Assembly: GCF_019670125.1 (NCBI RefSeq)
Contig: NZ_AP023033.1
Coordinates: 442,501-506,500 of the forward strand
Source: Agarivorans aestuarii
GTDB taxonomy: Bacteria > Pseudomonadota > Gammaproteobacteria > Enterobacterales > Celerinatantimonadaceae
DNA length: 64,000 nucleotides
Direction: 5' to 3'
Positions within the stretch are counted from its first letter, which is position 1, and each line of letters starts with the position of its first letter. Below are positions 19,258 to 28,623 of this stretch, piece after piece. The notes beneath the pieces are model-generated. The model did not search any database. It was not told the DNA's origin and saw only the letters and a list, made by a program, of their open reading frames with translations. A program made the translations under genes and the position numbers.

Positions 19258-21177
19258 TTAATTCACCTGCTCTATGCCAAAAGCTTGTTGTTGCTCTTCT
19301 AGCTGTTCTTGCAGGTCAAACCAGCTTAGCTCAGTTTCTTCGAGTTCGCTCTTAAGTTCGGCTTGTTGTTTTAACAGTTTTTGCAGCTGAGCTTTATTTT
19401 CAGCCTCATACAGCTCTGGCTCTGCCATTTTCTGCTCGATATCATCAAGACTTTTTTGGGCTTTAGCGCTGCGCTTTTCCAAGCTTTCTAGCTCTTTTCG
19501 AATCCCTTTAGTTTGTTGGCGAAACTCTGCTTCTCGGCGCTTTTGTTCTTTGCGCTGGTTAACCGGGTTATTGGTGGATGCTGTACCGGCGCTGCTATTT
19601 TCTACTCGGTTAGCTTGGCTAAGCCATTGTTGGTAGTCTTCTAAGTCGCCATTAAAGGGGGACACCTGTTGGCTATCGACTAAGTAAAACTCATCGGTAG
19701 TAGCTCTTAGTAGCGCCCGGTCGTGCGAAACAATAATCATCGCTCCAGTAAACTCTTGCAAGGCAAGGGTTAGCGCGTGGCGCATCTCTAAATCGAGGTG
19801 GTTGGTAGGCTCATCCAGCAAGAGTAAGTTAGGTTTTTGCCAAACTACCAAGGCCAATACTAGGCGGGCTTTCTCGCCACCGCTAAAAGGTGCCACAGGC
19901 TCTAGAGCTTTATCACCTTGAAAGCCAAAACTGCCTAAGTACTTACGCAGCTCTGCTTCGCTGCTAGTTGGGGCAAGGCGTTGCAAATGCTGCATTGGGG
20001 TATCGTCGGGGCGCAGGGTTTCAAGCTGGTGTTGAGCAAAGTAGCCCACTTTCGCCATTTTGTTTATTTCAACCGTGCCCGCTTGTGCTTTAAGCTCGCC
20101 AGATAAGAGTTTGATAAAGGTAGATTTACCAGCACCATTACGCCCCAATAGGCCAATTCGGCTGCCGGGAACTAAGTTAAATTTAACCTGTTCTAAAATG
20201 GTTTTGTCTTCATAACCAGCGCTCACCTTTTCCATAGTGAGCAAGGGAAGTGGCAAGTTGTCGGGCTCTCTAAAGTGGAAGCTAAACTGCGAATCAACAT
20301 GCGCTTGGCTTATCACTTCCATTTTCTCTAGCGCTTTTAAGCGGCTTTGAGCTTGTTTGGCCTTGCTAGCTTTATAGCGAAAACGGTCCACAAAACTTTG
20401 CATGTGGGCGCGTTCACGTTGCTGCTTTTCGTACATGGCTTGCTGCTGGGCTAGCTGGGTAGCACGCATTTGCTCAAAATCGGAGTATCCGCCGGTGTAC
20501 TCATTAAGTTTTTGGTGTTCGATATGCACGATGCGATTGATGATGTTATCGAGAAAATCGCGGTCGTGAGAAATCAAAATTAGGGTGCCAGGGTAGCGTT
20601 TAAGCCATTGCTCTAGCCACACAACGGTATCTAAGTCTAAGTGGTTAGTTGGCTCATCCAATAACAGCAAATCTGAGCGCACCAACAGGGCTTGCGCTAA
20701 GTTTAGACGCATGCGCCAACCACCAGAGAAATCACTCACGCTTTGCTGTTGGCCGGCTTCGCTAAAACCTAAACCAGCCAGTAACTCGGCAGCTTTGGTT
20801 TTTATCTGGTAGCCACCAATGGTATCCATTTGGGTGTGCAAGGTAGCTATAAGCTCACCTTTGCCAGACTCTTCAGCCGCCGCAATGTCTTGTTCAAGCT
20901 TACGAAACTCTTGGTCGCCATCAATCACGTAATCTATGGCGCTGCGGTGTAGCTCTGGGGTTTCTTGAGCCACGCTGGCAATTTCCCATTTGCTGGGTAC
21001 TTTTAGATCGCCTTCATCCACTTGCAGTTGATTTTTAAGCAAGGCAAAAAGCGAAGACTTACCACAGCCATTTTGACCGACTAAACCCACTTTTTGACCG
21101 GCGTGAATAGTGAGGTTGGTTTCTGCTAATAGAAATTTGCTGCCGCGCTGCAGGCTTATGTTGTTGGCTACGATCAT
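19258..21177 (-). CDS. yheS: ABC-F family ATPase YheS
   Basis: The 639-residue cytoplasmic protein has two ATPase domains and no membrane part. Walker A motifs are GQNGCGKSS (about 35) and GRNGAGKST (about 345), signature motifs DFSGGWRMRLNLAQ and PFSGGEKARLVLAL, and two LLLLDEPTNHLDL Walker B blocks. The linker after the first ATPase (RFRYKASKAKQAQSR) is the ribosome-contacting arm, and the C-terminal part is a charged coiled coil. Colinearity with E. coli YheS (637 residues) is high. ABC-F proteins act on translating ribosomes. yheV is divergent. Confidence 0.93.
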   Translation of the reverse strand: MIVANNISLQRGSKFLLAETNLTIHAGQKVGLVGQNGCGKSSLFALLKNQLQVDEGDLKVPSKWEIASVAQETPELHRSAIDYVIDGDQEFRKLEQDIAAAEESGKGELIATLHTQMDTIGGYQIKTKAAELLAGLGFSEAGQQQSVSDFSGGWRMRLNLAQALLVRSDLLLLDEPTNHLDLDTVVWLEQWLKRYPGTLILISHDRDFLDNIINRIVHIEHQKLNEYTGGYSDFEQMRATQLAQQQAMYEKQQRERAHMQSFVDRFRYKASKAKQAQSRLKALEKMEVISQAHVDSQFSFHFREPDNLPLPLLTMEKVSAGYEDKTILEQVKFNLVPGSRIGLLGRNGAGKSTFIKLLSGELKAQAGTVEINKMAKVGYFAQHQLETLRPDDTPMQHLQRLAPTSSEAELRKYLGSFGFQGDKALEPVAPFSGGEKARLVLALVVWQKPNLLLLDEPTNHLDLEMRHALTLALQEFTGAMIIVSHDRALLRATTDEFYLVDSQQVSPFNGDLEDYQQWLSQANRVENSSAGTASTNNPVNQRKEQKRREAEFRQQTKGIRKELESLEKRSAKAQKSLDDIEQKMAEPELYEAENKAQLQKLLKQQAELKSELEETELSWFDLQEQLEEQQQAFGIEQVN

Positions 21178-21278
21178 GGTTGTTGCTATGTGCTGCTAAA
21201 AGTATGCAATAATGCCGCTATGATAACCGATGCGGTGAATGCCGCATAGCAACATGGTAGTGCAAACTAGAGTTAACT

Positions 21279-21476
21279 ATGGCAAGACATCGTTTTATTG
21301 CTGGCGCAGTATGCCCAGAATGTAGTGAACAAGATTCTATTCGTTTAATCGTTGAGCAAATCGACGGTGAAGAGCGCGAGCACATTGAGTGTGTAAGCTG
21401 TGACTACCGCGCCGAGCGTCCCAAGCAAGCTGCAGAAAAAGCAGAGCAAGATATCATAGGTTTGTTTAAGCCTTAA
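21279..21476 (+). CDS. yheV: YheV family zinc-ribbon-like protein
   Basis: The 65-residue protein begins MARHRFIAGAVCPECSEQDS and has two CxxC pairs (CPEC near 12-15 and CVSC near 38-41), consistent with a small zinc ribbon of the DUF2387/YheV family. E. coli yheV is also in the yheS-slyX-fkpA neighbourhood. Its role is not known. It is transcribed away from yheS. Confidence 0.85.
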   Translation: MARHRFIAGAVCPECSEQDSIRLIVEQIDGEEREHIECVSCDYRAERPKQAAEKAEQDIIGLFKP

Positions 21477-21594
21477 TGAGGTTTTAGCCTTATCGACTTA
21501 AGCAATTTGCGGCTCTATTAAGGCATAGCTTACCCTTTTATTTCGGTAAGCAGTGATCATAATGCTTATTTTAGTCCAGTTAGCTCATCTGACT

Positions 21595-22092
21595 TTAAGT
21601 GAGAGTTTTACCCAGTATTGTTAAGCTGAAGTCTTGGCCATCCATTCGGGCTACATTAGGTAGTTGGCCCCAGCGTTGATATTCAAGTTTTTCGAATAGG
21701 GTTAGGCTAGGGGTATTGTGACTAAATATGAAGGCAAGTAGGATTTCTATTCCTAGCGCTTGGGCTAAGCTTTCGGCCTCAATTAACAACTTACCGCCTA
21801 AACCTTTACCACGCTGGCTTTCTGCTAGATATAAACTTATCTCAGCGCTATGTTGGTAGGCTGGCCGACCATAAAAATCACTAAAGCTTAACCAAGCAAT
21901 CACCTCTCCTGTTTGTTCTAGCACATATAAGGGGCGCTTGGGATTCTGGTGTTGTTCAAACCAAGCTTGGCGAGAGGTCACTGTTTGTGGCTCTGTGTCT
22001 GCCGTTACTTTGCGTGAGGCAATCGTTGAGTTATAGATCTCAACGATGCTGGGCAGATCGGCCTGCTGGGCTAAACGAAATGAGTGAGACAT
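21595..22092 (-). CDS. GNAT family N-acetyltransferase
   Basis: The 165-residue protein resembles phosphinothricin-acetyltransferase-like GNATs. The N-terminal IRLAQQADLPSIVEIYN-like segment and the acetyl-CoA loop SQRGKGLGGKLLIEA (about 93-107) are present, followed by IFSHNTPSLTLFEKLEYQRWG. The substrate is not predictable; family members acetylate methionine sulfone/sulfoximine or related amines. It lies 9 nt downstream of slyX, so it probably belongs to the WD40-slyX transcript. Confidence 0.85.
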   Translation of the reverse strand: MSHSFRLAQQADLPSIVEIYNSTIASRKVTADTEPQTVTSRQAWFEQHQNPKRPLYVLEQTGEVIAWLSFSDFYGRPAYQHSAEISLYLAESQRGKGLGGKLLIEAESLAQALGIEILLAFIFSHNTPSLTLFEKLEYQRWGQLPNVARMDGQDFSLTILGKTLT

Positions 22093-22100
22093 AACGGCGC

Positions 22101-22322
22101 TTAGTAGTGAGGAGGGGGCGTTTCTTGCTCTTGCGGAGCAACCGCTGCGCTGCCATCACCTTCAAACAGTTTGGCGCGAATCAATTTAAATTGGTGCTCT
22201 AAGGTTTCTAATTGGTTTTGCTGGCTTTGTAAAGCGAGGTTTAGTTGTTCGATAGTGTCCTCTTGAAAAGCCAACTTTGTTTCTAAGCGTTCAATAACAC
22301 TTTCTAATTCTTGCTGATTCAT
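22101..22322 (-). CDS. slyX: SlyX family coiled-coil protein
   Basis: Start ATG 22322 gives 73 residues, MNQQELESVIERLETKLAFQ..., which fits SlyX. An upstream start would overlap the WD40 gene by 35 nt. The protein is one heptad-rich coiled coil (to about residue 52) with a PPPHY end typical of the family. Function is unknown in E. coli also. The ATG is 1 nt after the WD40 stop codon, so translation is probably coupled. Confidence 0.85.
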   Translation of the reverse strand: MNQQELESVIERLETKLAFQEDTIEQLNLALQSQQNQLETLEHQFKLIRAKLFEGDGSAAVAPQEQETPPPHY

Positions 22323-22323
22323 A

Positions 22324-23301
22324 CTACTTTTTAACCTGCCAAATTTCGACCAATCCACTGGAGCTTGCGCTCGCTAGCTGGCCATTATCAAGCATCGCTG
22401 CGCTATACACAACTGCGCTTTTGGGACGGGTTTTCTTGGTGGGGGTGACCAACCAATCTTGCAAGGCTTGGCCGCTGGCCACATGCCATAAACTGAGCTT
22501 TCTAGCCGCAGAACCGGTGATTAGCCACTCACCATTATTGGTAAAACTCACATAAGAGAAAATGTTTTGTCGGGCGGTGAGCTTAAGTTTACTCACCTGT
22601 TCGCCGCTCGGTAAGGCCCATACTCGCGCAAGTTTGCCGTTGTCAGAAGTAAAAGCGTACTTTCCATCAGATTCTAAAGCCACCGAGGAAACGCGCCCTT
22701 GATGAGGGAAACGCAAAATAACTTGCGCGGTTTGGGTATCCCAAAAGAGTGCTTGGTAGTCGTTACCGCCAGTGAGCGCATAGCGCCCGTTGGCCGACAG
22801 TGCAACAGAGTTGATTTTTTCGCTGTGCCCTAGAAACTCTAAGCGGCGGCCAGATACCAAGTTAAGGTGAATCACTTTGCCATCGCCCAAGCCAATCAGC
22901 ACTTGTTGGCCATTGCTTGATAAAGCGATGTCGCGAATGCTTGATTCACTGAGCTTCCAATAGCCTAAAGCTTGCCCGCTATTGATGTCCCAAACTACAA
23001 AATCATCGCGGCTAGCGCTCACCGCAAACTGACTACCTTCGGCAATTTTAACCAAGAATACTTGGTTATTTTGCTGGTTCTGATGATCCCATTGAAACAG
23101 CTGACGTTGTTGTTTTACATCCCAAAGGCTTAAACCATGATGAATAGAAGAAACCAAACTCAAGCTTCCATCACTCGAAAAATCGGCAGCATAAGCGCCG
23201 TCGGTAGCCTGTTGCCAGCTACTTAACGGGGGAGCATCGTCACTACAACTACTGAGTAGCAAAGCGATACCATAAATCACAAACAACTTAATAAATGTCA
23301 T
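22324..23301 (-). CDS. WD40-repeat lipoprotein
   Basis: The 325-residue product has a lipoprotein signal (IALLLSSC, Cys near residue 19) and about six WD40 repeats, visible as LSLVSSIHHGLSLWDV, ALTGGNDYQALFWDT, AFTSDNGKLARVWAL and LASASSSGLVEIWQV. It should form a beta-propeller anchored to a membrane facing the periplasm. The binding partner is unknown. No clear ribosome site precedes the ATG, the upstream DNA being runs of A. It is followed by slyX with 1 nt spacing and is divergent from fkpA. Confidence 0.8.
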   Translation of the reverse strand: MTFIKLFVIYGIALLLSSCSDDAPPLSSWQQATDGAYAADFSSDGSLSLVSSIHHGLSLWDVKQQRQLFQWDHQNQQNNQVFLVKIAEGSQFAVSASRDDFVVWDINSGQALGYWKLSESSIRDIALSSNGQQVLIGLGDGKVIHLNLVSGRRLEFLGHSEKINSVALSANGRYALTGGNDYQALFWDTQTAQVILRFPHQGRVSSVALESDGKYAFTSDNGKLARVWALPSGEQVSKLKLTARQNIFSYVSFTNNGEWLITGSAARKLSLWHVASGQALQDWLVTPTKKTRPKSAVVYSAAMLDNGQLASASSSGLVEIWQVKK

Positions 23302-23448
23302 TTTTTTACGTTTTTTTACGGAACTGTCACTAGGTTGTGTTGACTAATAGGGTTAGTATAAGGGCTTTGTCGGCTAAGTGTTTAATTATTCATAATGATC
23401 TTGCACGCAATGCCACAGATTTAATGCGACTCTATTGGAGATAAATGA

Positions 23449-24216
23449 ATGAAAAAGTATTTTGCCGTGTCGGTTTTAGCCGCCTCGATTTTTGCCGTTA
23501 CTGGCTGTCAGGAAGAAAAAGCTGAAGCTCCAGCGGCAGCGCAAGTTGCCTTAGAAAATGTAGACCAGCAGCAAGCATACGCGATCGGTGCGTCTGTTTC
23601 TCGCTACATTGCGACAACTCTAGAACAGCAAAAAGAGCTTGGTCTTGAATTAGACAACGCATTGGTTCTTAAAGGTATGCAAGATGGACTTAGCGGCGAA
23701 GTTGCTATGTCTGAAGAAGATATTCAAGCTTCTCTTAAAGCACTAGACGAAAAGCTAGCAGGTTTAGTTGAAGCAAAAGCTGCTGAAGATGCAGCAGCTG
23801 CTAAAGCAGAAAGCGACAAGTACCTAGCTGATAATGCAGCGCGTGAAGGCGTAACGGTTACTGAGTCTGGCCTTCAATTTGAAGTACTTACTGCTGCTGA
23901 AGGCGACAAGCCAAGCGCTGCAGATACTGTAACAGTTCACTACAAAGGTACCCTAACTGACGGTTCTACTTTTGATAGCTCTTACGACCGCGGTGAGCCA
24001 GCAACATTCCCACTTAACCGTGTAATTCCAGGTTGGACTGAAGGCGTTCAGCTAATGTCTAAGGGTGCGAAGTACAAATTCTTCATCCCTTCTGAGTTAG
24101 GTTACGGTGAAAACGGTGCTGGTAGCATTCCACCAAACTCTATCTTGGTATTCGAAGTTGAGCTAATCGAAATCGAAAAAGCTGATGCACCAGCTACAGA
24201 AACTCCTGCTAGCTAA
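23449..24216 (+). CDS. fkpA: FKBP-type peptidyl-prolyl isomerase FkpA/Mip-like, putative lipoprotein
   Basis: The 255-residue protein has an N-terminal helical dimerisation domain (about 38-130) and a C-terminal FKBP domain (about 140-242) with VHYKGTLTDGSTFDSSYDRGEPATFPL and IPSELGYGENGAG. It is a periplasmic proline isomerase and chaperone. Unlike E. coli FkpA, the signal ends FAVTGCQEE, a lipobox with Cys at 20, so it may be lipid-anchored like Legionella Mip. A terminator follows. Confidence 0.92.
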   Translation: MKKYFAVSVLAASIFAVTGCQEEKAEAPAAAQVALENVDQQQAYAIGASVSRYIATTLEQQKELGLELDNALVLKGMQDGLSGEVAMSEEDIQASLKALDEKLAGLVEAKAAEDAAAAKAESDKYLADNAAREGVTVTESGLQFEVLTAAEGDKPSAADTVTVHYKGTLTDGSTFDSSYDRGEPATFPLNRVIPGWTEGVQLMSKGAKYKFFIPSELGYGENGAGSIPPNSILVFEVELIEIEKADAPATETPAS

Positions 24217-24235
24217 TAAAGCCTTAAGCTTAAAC

Positions 24236-24266
24236 AAAAAACGCAGCACTAGGTGCTGCGTTTTTT
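24236..24266 (+). terminator. Terminator after fkpA
   Basis: AAAAACGCAGCAC and GTGCTGCGTTTTT form a 13-bp stem with a TAG loop and a run of six T. Confidence 0.92.
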
Positions 24267-24310
24267 CATGGCTTTTTTGTATAACTAAGGGCTATCGTAG
24301 GCCTTAGAAA

Positions 24311-24790
24311 TTATTCAGCGGCTTCGCTTTGTTGACTGTGTTGGTAAAGGTGATCCAGTAACTCATCTTCAATGGCAAAGCGCACTTCCATTTCTTGACC
24401 AAGTAGCGACAAATCTTTATCAAAGCTGCCAAGCTCTAAATCTTCATTTACTTCGGCGTATTTGTCATTAAAGGCTAAGGCTGTGTCGGTGGTTTCGGTA
24501 ATTTGTGGGAGCAGCTTCTCGCCAGGTAGTGTGTCCCCGTCATTGGCGCATTCACTAACAATTTGCTCGTAGATTTCGAAATGGCCGGTGGAGGCATAAT
24601 CAACCAGCTGTTGGCAAAACTGAGTTATTTGAGATAGTGCGGGTAGTGAGCGTTCGTCACTGTCGTAAGGTGGCAGCCCTGCCAATTCACAATAAGCGAT
24701 GAGTAACTGTTTTCTGGCATCTAGCCAAGCATCAATAACTTGACTGGCGCCTCCCCATTTGGCTTGAGCTTGTTCTAGTTTGCTTAGCAT
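24311..24790 (-). CDS. rsd: Rsd/AlgQ family anti-sigma70 factor
   Basis: The 159-residue all-helical protein starts MLSKLEQAQAKWGGASQVIDAWLDARKQLLIAY and has LVDYASTGHFEIYEQI, matching E. coli Rsd (LVDYLSAGHFSIYERI). Rsd binds sigma70 region 4 in stationary phase and frees core polymerase for other sigma factors. The gene sits next to nudC and hemE as in E. coli, but is divergent from nudC. Confidence 0.9.
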   Translation of the reverse strand: MLSKLEQAQAKWGGASQVIDAWLDARKQLLIAYCELAGLPPYDSDERSLPALSQITQFCQQLVDYASTGHFEIYEQIVSECANDGDTLPGEKLLPQITETTDTALAFNDKYAEVNEDLELGSFDKDLSLLGQEMEVRFAIEDELLDHLYQHSQQSEAAE

Positions 24791-24975
24791 CGCTCTTGCT
24801 CCTAGTTCCCTAATTTATGTAACTATAACTAAATAAAATCGCGGCTCTCGTCAACCGATATTTAGTTTAAGTGCGGCGTAGCTAAACATTTGTCAGTCGG
24901 TAAAAGCTTGTTATGTAGTGTAAGCTTGGTCATTATTCGCTAATTGAGCAAGCGCACGATAGAAAAGGACGAACC

Positions 24976-25773
24976 GTGAATAAGCAATTTGGCTGGTGGT
25001 TTTTCACCTGTGGTAACCAAATACTCGTTATTCCTCAAGGGGAACGGATCCCCTATGGCGATGTTGACGATCTGCCTTTGCCAGAGTTGGATTTTTCCCA
25101 AGTAGAACGCTTTTCTCACTATCAAGGTGAAGCTTGTTTGCGCCTAGAGCTTGCCGAGCCGATTGATTTAGGCATGGGCGAGTGGATAGAGCTGCGCGCC
25201 AGTATGGCGGTGCTAAATAGTCAGTTATTTGATTTGGTGGGCAAGGCACAGCAGTTTGCTTTGTTTCTAAAAACCCACCGCTTTTGTGGCAGTTGCGGCG
25301 AGGCTCTGCAAAGAGTGGACTGGGAGTTGGCGATGCAATGCCAACAATGTGGTTTTCGTGCCTACCCGCGCATTTCACCGAGCATTATTGTGTTGATTAG
25401 CCGCGGCTCTAAGGTATTGCTGGCTAATCATCGTCGTCATCAAAAACAAGAACATCCCATCTATACTGCTATTGCCGGTTTTGTAGAAGCCGGCGAAACG
25501 CTGGAGCATACAGTTCATCGCGAAGTGAGTGAAGAAACCGGATTGCGTATAAAAAATTTGCGCTATTGGAAAAGCCAACCTTGGGCTTTTCCGCACTCGA
25601 TAATGGCTGCTTATTTTGCTGAATATGAAAGCGGTGACATTCACATCGATCGCCGAGAACTGGCCGATGCTCAATGGTTTGATGTTAGCCAATTGCCGCA
25701 TTTACCTCCACCAGGCACCATTGCCCGCGAAATGATTGACCATTGGACAGAGCAAGTTAGCCACAATAAGTGA
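24976..25773 (+). CDS. nudC: NADH pyrophosphatase / RNA deNADding enzyme NudC
   Basis: The 265-residue protein has an N-terminal domain, a four-Cys zinc ribbon (FCGSCG and MQCQQCG, about 102-121), and a Nudix domain whose box GFVEAGETLEHTVHREVSEETG fits GX5EX7REUXEEXGU (split here over residues near 163-185). SQPWAFPHS is the NudC-specific motif. It hydrolyses NAD(H) and removes 5'-NAD caps from RNA. The start is GTG with AAGGAC upstream. Confidence 0.94.
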   Translation: MNKQFGWWFFTCGNQILVIPQGERIPYGDVDDLPLPELDFSQVERFSHYQGEACLRLELAEPIDLGMGEWIELRASMAVLNSQLFDLVGKAQQFALFLKTHRFCGSCGEALQRVDWELAMQCQQCGFRAYPRISPSIIVLISRGSKVLLANHRRHQKQEHPIYTAIAGFVEAGETLEHTVHREVSEETGLRIKNLRYWKSQPWAFPHSIMAAYFAEYESGDIHIDRRELADAQWFDVSQLPHLPPPGTIAREMIDHWTEQVSHNK

Positions 25774-25874
25774 TAATCGGGTACAGAATTGCCCATTGCT
25801 AGTGCTAAAGGCTTGAGTTGTTAAGGCAGCTAGTTACAATGCTCTAGCTAAAATTTCAGATAATTGGGAAAGGT

Positions 25875-26939
25875 ATGTCGGAACTCAAAAACGATCGCTA
25901 TTTGCGTGCACTGTTAAAGCAGCCAGTTGATGTGACGCCAGTTTGGATGATGCGTCAAGCTGGGCGCTATTTACCAGAGTATCGCGAGGTTCGCGCTGGC
26001 GCTGGTGATTTTATGTCGGTATGCCGCGACGCTGATTTGGCTTGTGAAGTTACTTTGCAGCCATTGCGTCGTTTTGATCTTGATGCCGCTATTTTGTTTT
26101 CAGACATTCTTACTATTCCCGATGCCATGGGCTTAGGTTTGTACTTCTCTACTGGAGAAGGCCCTAAGTTTGAACGCCCAGTCACCAGCAAAGCCCAGGT
26201 TGAGGCTTTAGGTGTGCCAGATCCTGAGCAAGAGCTGGGTTACGTAATGAATGCGGTTCGCACCATTAAGCGTGAGCTAAAAGGTGAAGTGCCTTTGATC
26301 GGCTTCTCTGGCAGCCCGTGGACTTTGGCCACCTATATGGTTGAGGGCGGCACAACCAAATCCTTTGCCGGTATTAAAAAAATGGCCTTTAGTGAGCCAA
26401 AAACCCTGCACATGTTGTTAGATAAACTGGCCGACTCGGTAATTCTGTATCTGAATGCTCAAATCGCTGCTGGTGCGCAATCGGTGATGGTATTTGATAC
26501 ATGGGGCGGAGTGTTGTCGCCACGCGATTACAATGAGTTCTCGTTGCAATACATGCATAAGATCGTTAATGGTTTAACCCGCAGTGTCAATGGCCAAGCT
26601 GTGCCTGTGACTTTGTTTACTAAAAATGGCGGCCAATGGTTAGAGCAAATCGCCGCTACCGGTTGTGATGCAGTTGGCTTAGATTGGACCATTAATATTG
26701 CCGATGCTAAAAAGCGCGTTGGCGACAAGGTTGCCCTGCAAGGCAATATGGATCCTTCTATGTTGTATGCACCGGTAGAGCGGATCCGCGAAGAAGTACA
26801 AACTATTTTGGCGGGCTTTGGTGAAGGCAACGGCCATGTGTTTAACTTAGGCCACGGCATTCACCCAGATGTAAATCCAGAGCATGCTGGGGCATTTATT
26901 GATGCTGTTCATGAGTTTAGTGCTCAATACCATAAATAG
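25875..26939 (+). CDS. hemE: Uroporphyrinogen decarboxylase
   Basis: The 354-residue protein is colinear with E. coli Hem[17 protein letters not shown] (substrate-binding Arg pair), [15 protein letters not shown] with the essential Asp, [13 protein letters not shown], and [15 protein letters not shown]. It decarboxylates uroporphyrinogen III to coproporphyrinogen III in heme synthesis. GGGAAAGG precedes the ATG. It follows nudC by 101 nt, the same order as in E. coli rsd-nudC-hemE. Confidence 0.97.
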   Translation: MSELKNDRYLRALLKQPVDVTPVWMMRQAGRYLPEYREVRAGAGDFMSVCRDADLACEVTLQPLRRFDLDAAILFSDILTIPDAMGLGLYFSTGEGPKFERPVTSKAQVEALGVPDPEQELGYVMNAVRTIKRELKGEVPLIGFSGSPWTLATYMVEGGTTKSFAGIKKMAFSEPKTLHMLLDKLADSVILYLNAQIAAGAQSVMVFDTWGGVLSPRDYNEFSLQYMHKIVNGLTRSVNGQAVPVTLFTKNGGQWLEQIAATGCDAVGLDWTINIADAKKRVGDKVALQGNMDPSMLYAPVERIREEVQTILAGFGEGNGHVFNLGHGIHPDVNPEHAGAFIDAVHEFSAQYHK

Positions 26940-27111
26940 ATTAATATGTGGTTACCACCACATATTACGAAGTTAAATAACACATATAAGCGCCATGTTT
27001 AGTTATTGAACTGAAAAGCGCTCGCTATTGTAAATGTTTTTGCTATAGTGAGTGCCTTAGAACTCTTTACGGATGAAGTTCGTTTATACCCGTAACAGAG
27101 AGCTTGATGTT

Positions 27112-27294
27112 ATGAAATCCCCATTACAAATAGGCATTGTTGTTGTATTGATGCTGATAGTTGTTGTCACCTACAAGTTAAAAAGCGTAGGTGAGTCCAG
27201 CGTACACCCCTATATTTCTTCGCATTTTTCCCATGCTGATACAGAAAATCTTGCGCAACCTTTACGCATAACGCAGACTGAGCGCATTAACTAA
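27112..27294 (+). CDS. Hypothetical single-pass membrane protein
   Basis: The chosen start ATG 27112 has GAGAG upstream; ATG 27073 lacks a binding site. The 60-residue product has one hydrophobic segment (IGIVVVLMLIVVVTY, about 7-21) and a polar tail rich in Ser and His. It is not recognised. It lies 23 nt before the TauE/SafE gene and may be cotranscribed. Confidence 0.5.
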   Translation: MKSPLQIGIVVVLMLIVVVTYKLKSVGESSVHPYISSHFSHADTENLAQPLRITQTERIN

Positions 27295-27317
27295 AAAGTA
27301 GCGCTGTTATTGTTGTG

Positions 27318-28100
27318 ATGTTTTTAAGCTTTCTGCTCATTGGCGCAGTGGCCGGTTTGATGTCGGGACTGTTTGGTATTGGTGGCGGTCTTGTCATTGT
27401 GCCGGTGTTAATTGGTAGCTTTGGCGCCATGGGCTTTGCCAGTGATTCCGCTATTCATCTCGCCATTGGCACATCTTTAGCTTCTATTATTGTTACCGCT
27501 AGTAGCGCCAGCTATGCCCATTACTGCAGAGGTTCTATTGACTGGCAAGTGGTTAATCGCTTAGGCATTGGACTGATTGTTGGCTCAATGGTTGGTGCTT
27601 GGGTGGCCACGCAATTACACGCTGATCACTTAAGTGCTTACTTTGCAGCCTTCTTATTGTTTATGGCCGCATACATGGCGTTTGGCAGAACTCCCAAGGC
27701 GCAGAGAAGCTTACCAGGGCCGGTTGGCACGGGGCTGCTGGGTACGCTGGTTGGAAGTATTTCGGCAATGTTTGGAATTGGCGGTGGCACCATTACTTTC
27801 CCTAGCCTTAGTTGGTTTGGTGTGCCAGCGCCAAAAGCTGTGGCTATTTCTGCCGTGTGTGGGCTACCGATTGCGCTGGTAGGTACTATTTCTTATATCT
27901 ACAACGGTTGGCATGTTGCTGAGCTACCAAGTTGGAGCCTAGGTTATGTGTATTTGCCTGCGTGGTGCGGCATAGTATTAACTAGCTCTATTTTTGCTCG
28001 CTTAGGCAGCCGTTTGGCTTACCGTTTGCCCGCGCGACGACTAAAACAAGCCTTTGCGCTGTTGTTGCTAGTGATGGCCATTAAATTGCTCACAGAATAG
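27318..28100 (+). CDS. TauE/SafE family sulfite or anion permease
   Basis: The 260-residue protein has about eight hydrophobic helices and the two internal TauE/SafE repeats, GLMSGLFGIGGGLVIVP (near 14-30) and SAMFGIGGGTITFPS (near 149-163). Members export sulfite, sulfoacetate or related anions across the inner membrane; the substrate here is unknown. ATG 27318 is preferred to the overlapping GTG 27315. A TTG-started small gene follows after 10 nt. Confidence 0.85.
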   Translation: MFLSFLLIGAVAGLMSGLFGIGGGLVIVPVLIGSFGAMGFASDSAIHLAIGTSLASIIVTASSASYAHYCRGSIDWQVVNRLGIGLIVGSMVGAWVATQLHADHLSAYFAAFLLFMAAYMAFGRTPKAQRSLPGPVGTGLLGTLVGSISAMFGIGGGTITFPSLSWFGVPAPKAVAISAVCGLPIALVGTISYIYNGWHVAELPSWSLGYVYLPAWCGIVLTSSIFARLGSRLAYRLPARRLKQAFALLLLVMAIKLLTE

Positions 28101-28110
28101 GAGTGTACTT

Positions 28111-28431
28111 TTGAAACCACTGATATTAGGCATCCTGATTTTCTTTAGCAGTATATATTCTACTTATGCTTGTAATGGAGTATCTCAAGAGTATTTAGGT
28201 GAAGTGCTGGTGGAGTCTCGAGAGGGGCTTTATCAAGAGCCACCGGAGCAAGATTATGCACGTTTAATCGCTTTTGGCTTAGATACACGATATGGCGTTT
28301 TTGTAAGAAGTTGGCTGTATTTTGAGCTGGAGATGGTGACTCAAAAGCTGAGCATGCAACCTGACGACCAAGCAGCCCAGCAACGTAAGCAAATTCTTTT
28401 CAACTTACGCCGTCAAATTGATTTAGAATAA
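28111..28431 (+). CDS. Hypothetical exported protein
   Basis: The gene starts at TTG 28111 with AGGAG at 28098-28103, so the binding site overlaps the TauE stop. The 106-residue product has a signal peptide (LGILIFFSSIYSTYA, cleavage before CNG). The mature part is polar, with FGLDTRYGVFVRSWLYFELEMV. No family is recognised. It is probably cotranscribed with the permease. Confidence 0.6.
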   Translation: MKPLILGILIFFSSIYSTYACNGVSQEYLGEVLVESREGLYQEPPEQDYARLIAFGLDTRYGVFVRSWLYFELEMVTQKLSMQPDDQAAQQRKQILFNLRRQIDLE

Positions 28432-28455
28432 GCCCGATTTCAACAAGGAGTATGC

Positions 28456-28623
28456 ATGTCGTTACTGTTAGCTATCACCATTTTGGTGTGTGATGTATTT
28501 GCCATCGTAAAAATCATAAAAAGTAGCGCTGAAGTAGGGCGTAAGTATTTGTGGGTATTTTTGATTTGCTTGCTGCCATTGGCAGGCTTTTTACTGTGGT
28601 TAGTTAAAGGGCCAAAAGATTAA
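28456..28623 (+). CDS. Small PLDc_N-type membrane protein
   Basis: The 55-residue protein begins MSLLLAITILVCDVFAIVKI and has a second helix, WVFLICLLPLAGFLLWLVKGP. The DVFAIVKIIKSS and LPLAGFLLWL-GP pattern fits the phospholipase D nuclease N-terminal (PLDc_N) membrane module, here standing alone. AAGGAG lies 8 nt upstream. Its stop codon shares TTAA (28620-28623) with the stop of the converging gene. Confidence 0.65.
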   Translation: MSLLLAITILVCDVFAIVKIIKSSAEVGRKYLWVFLICLLPLAGFLLWLVKGPKD

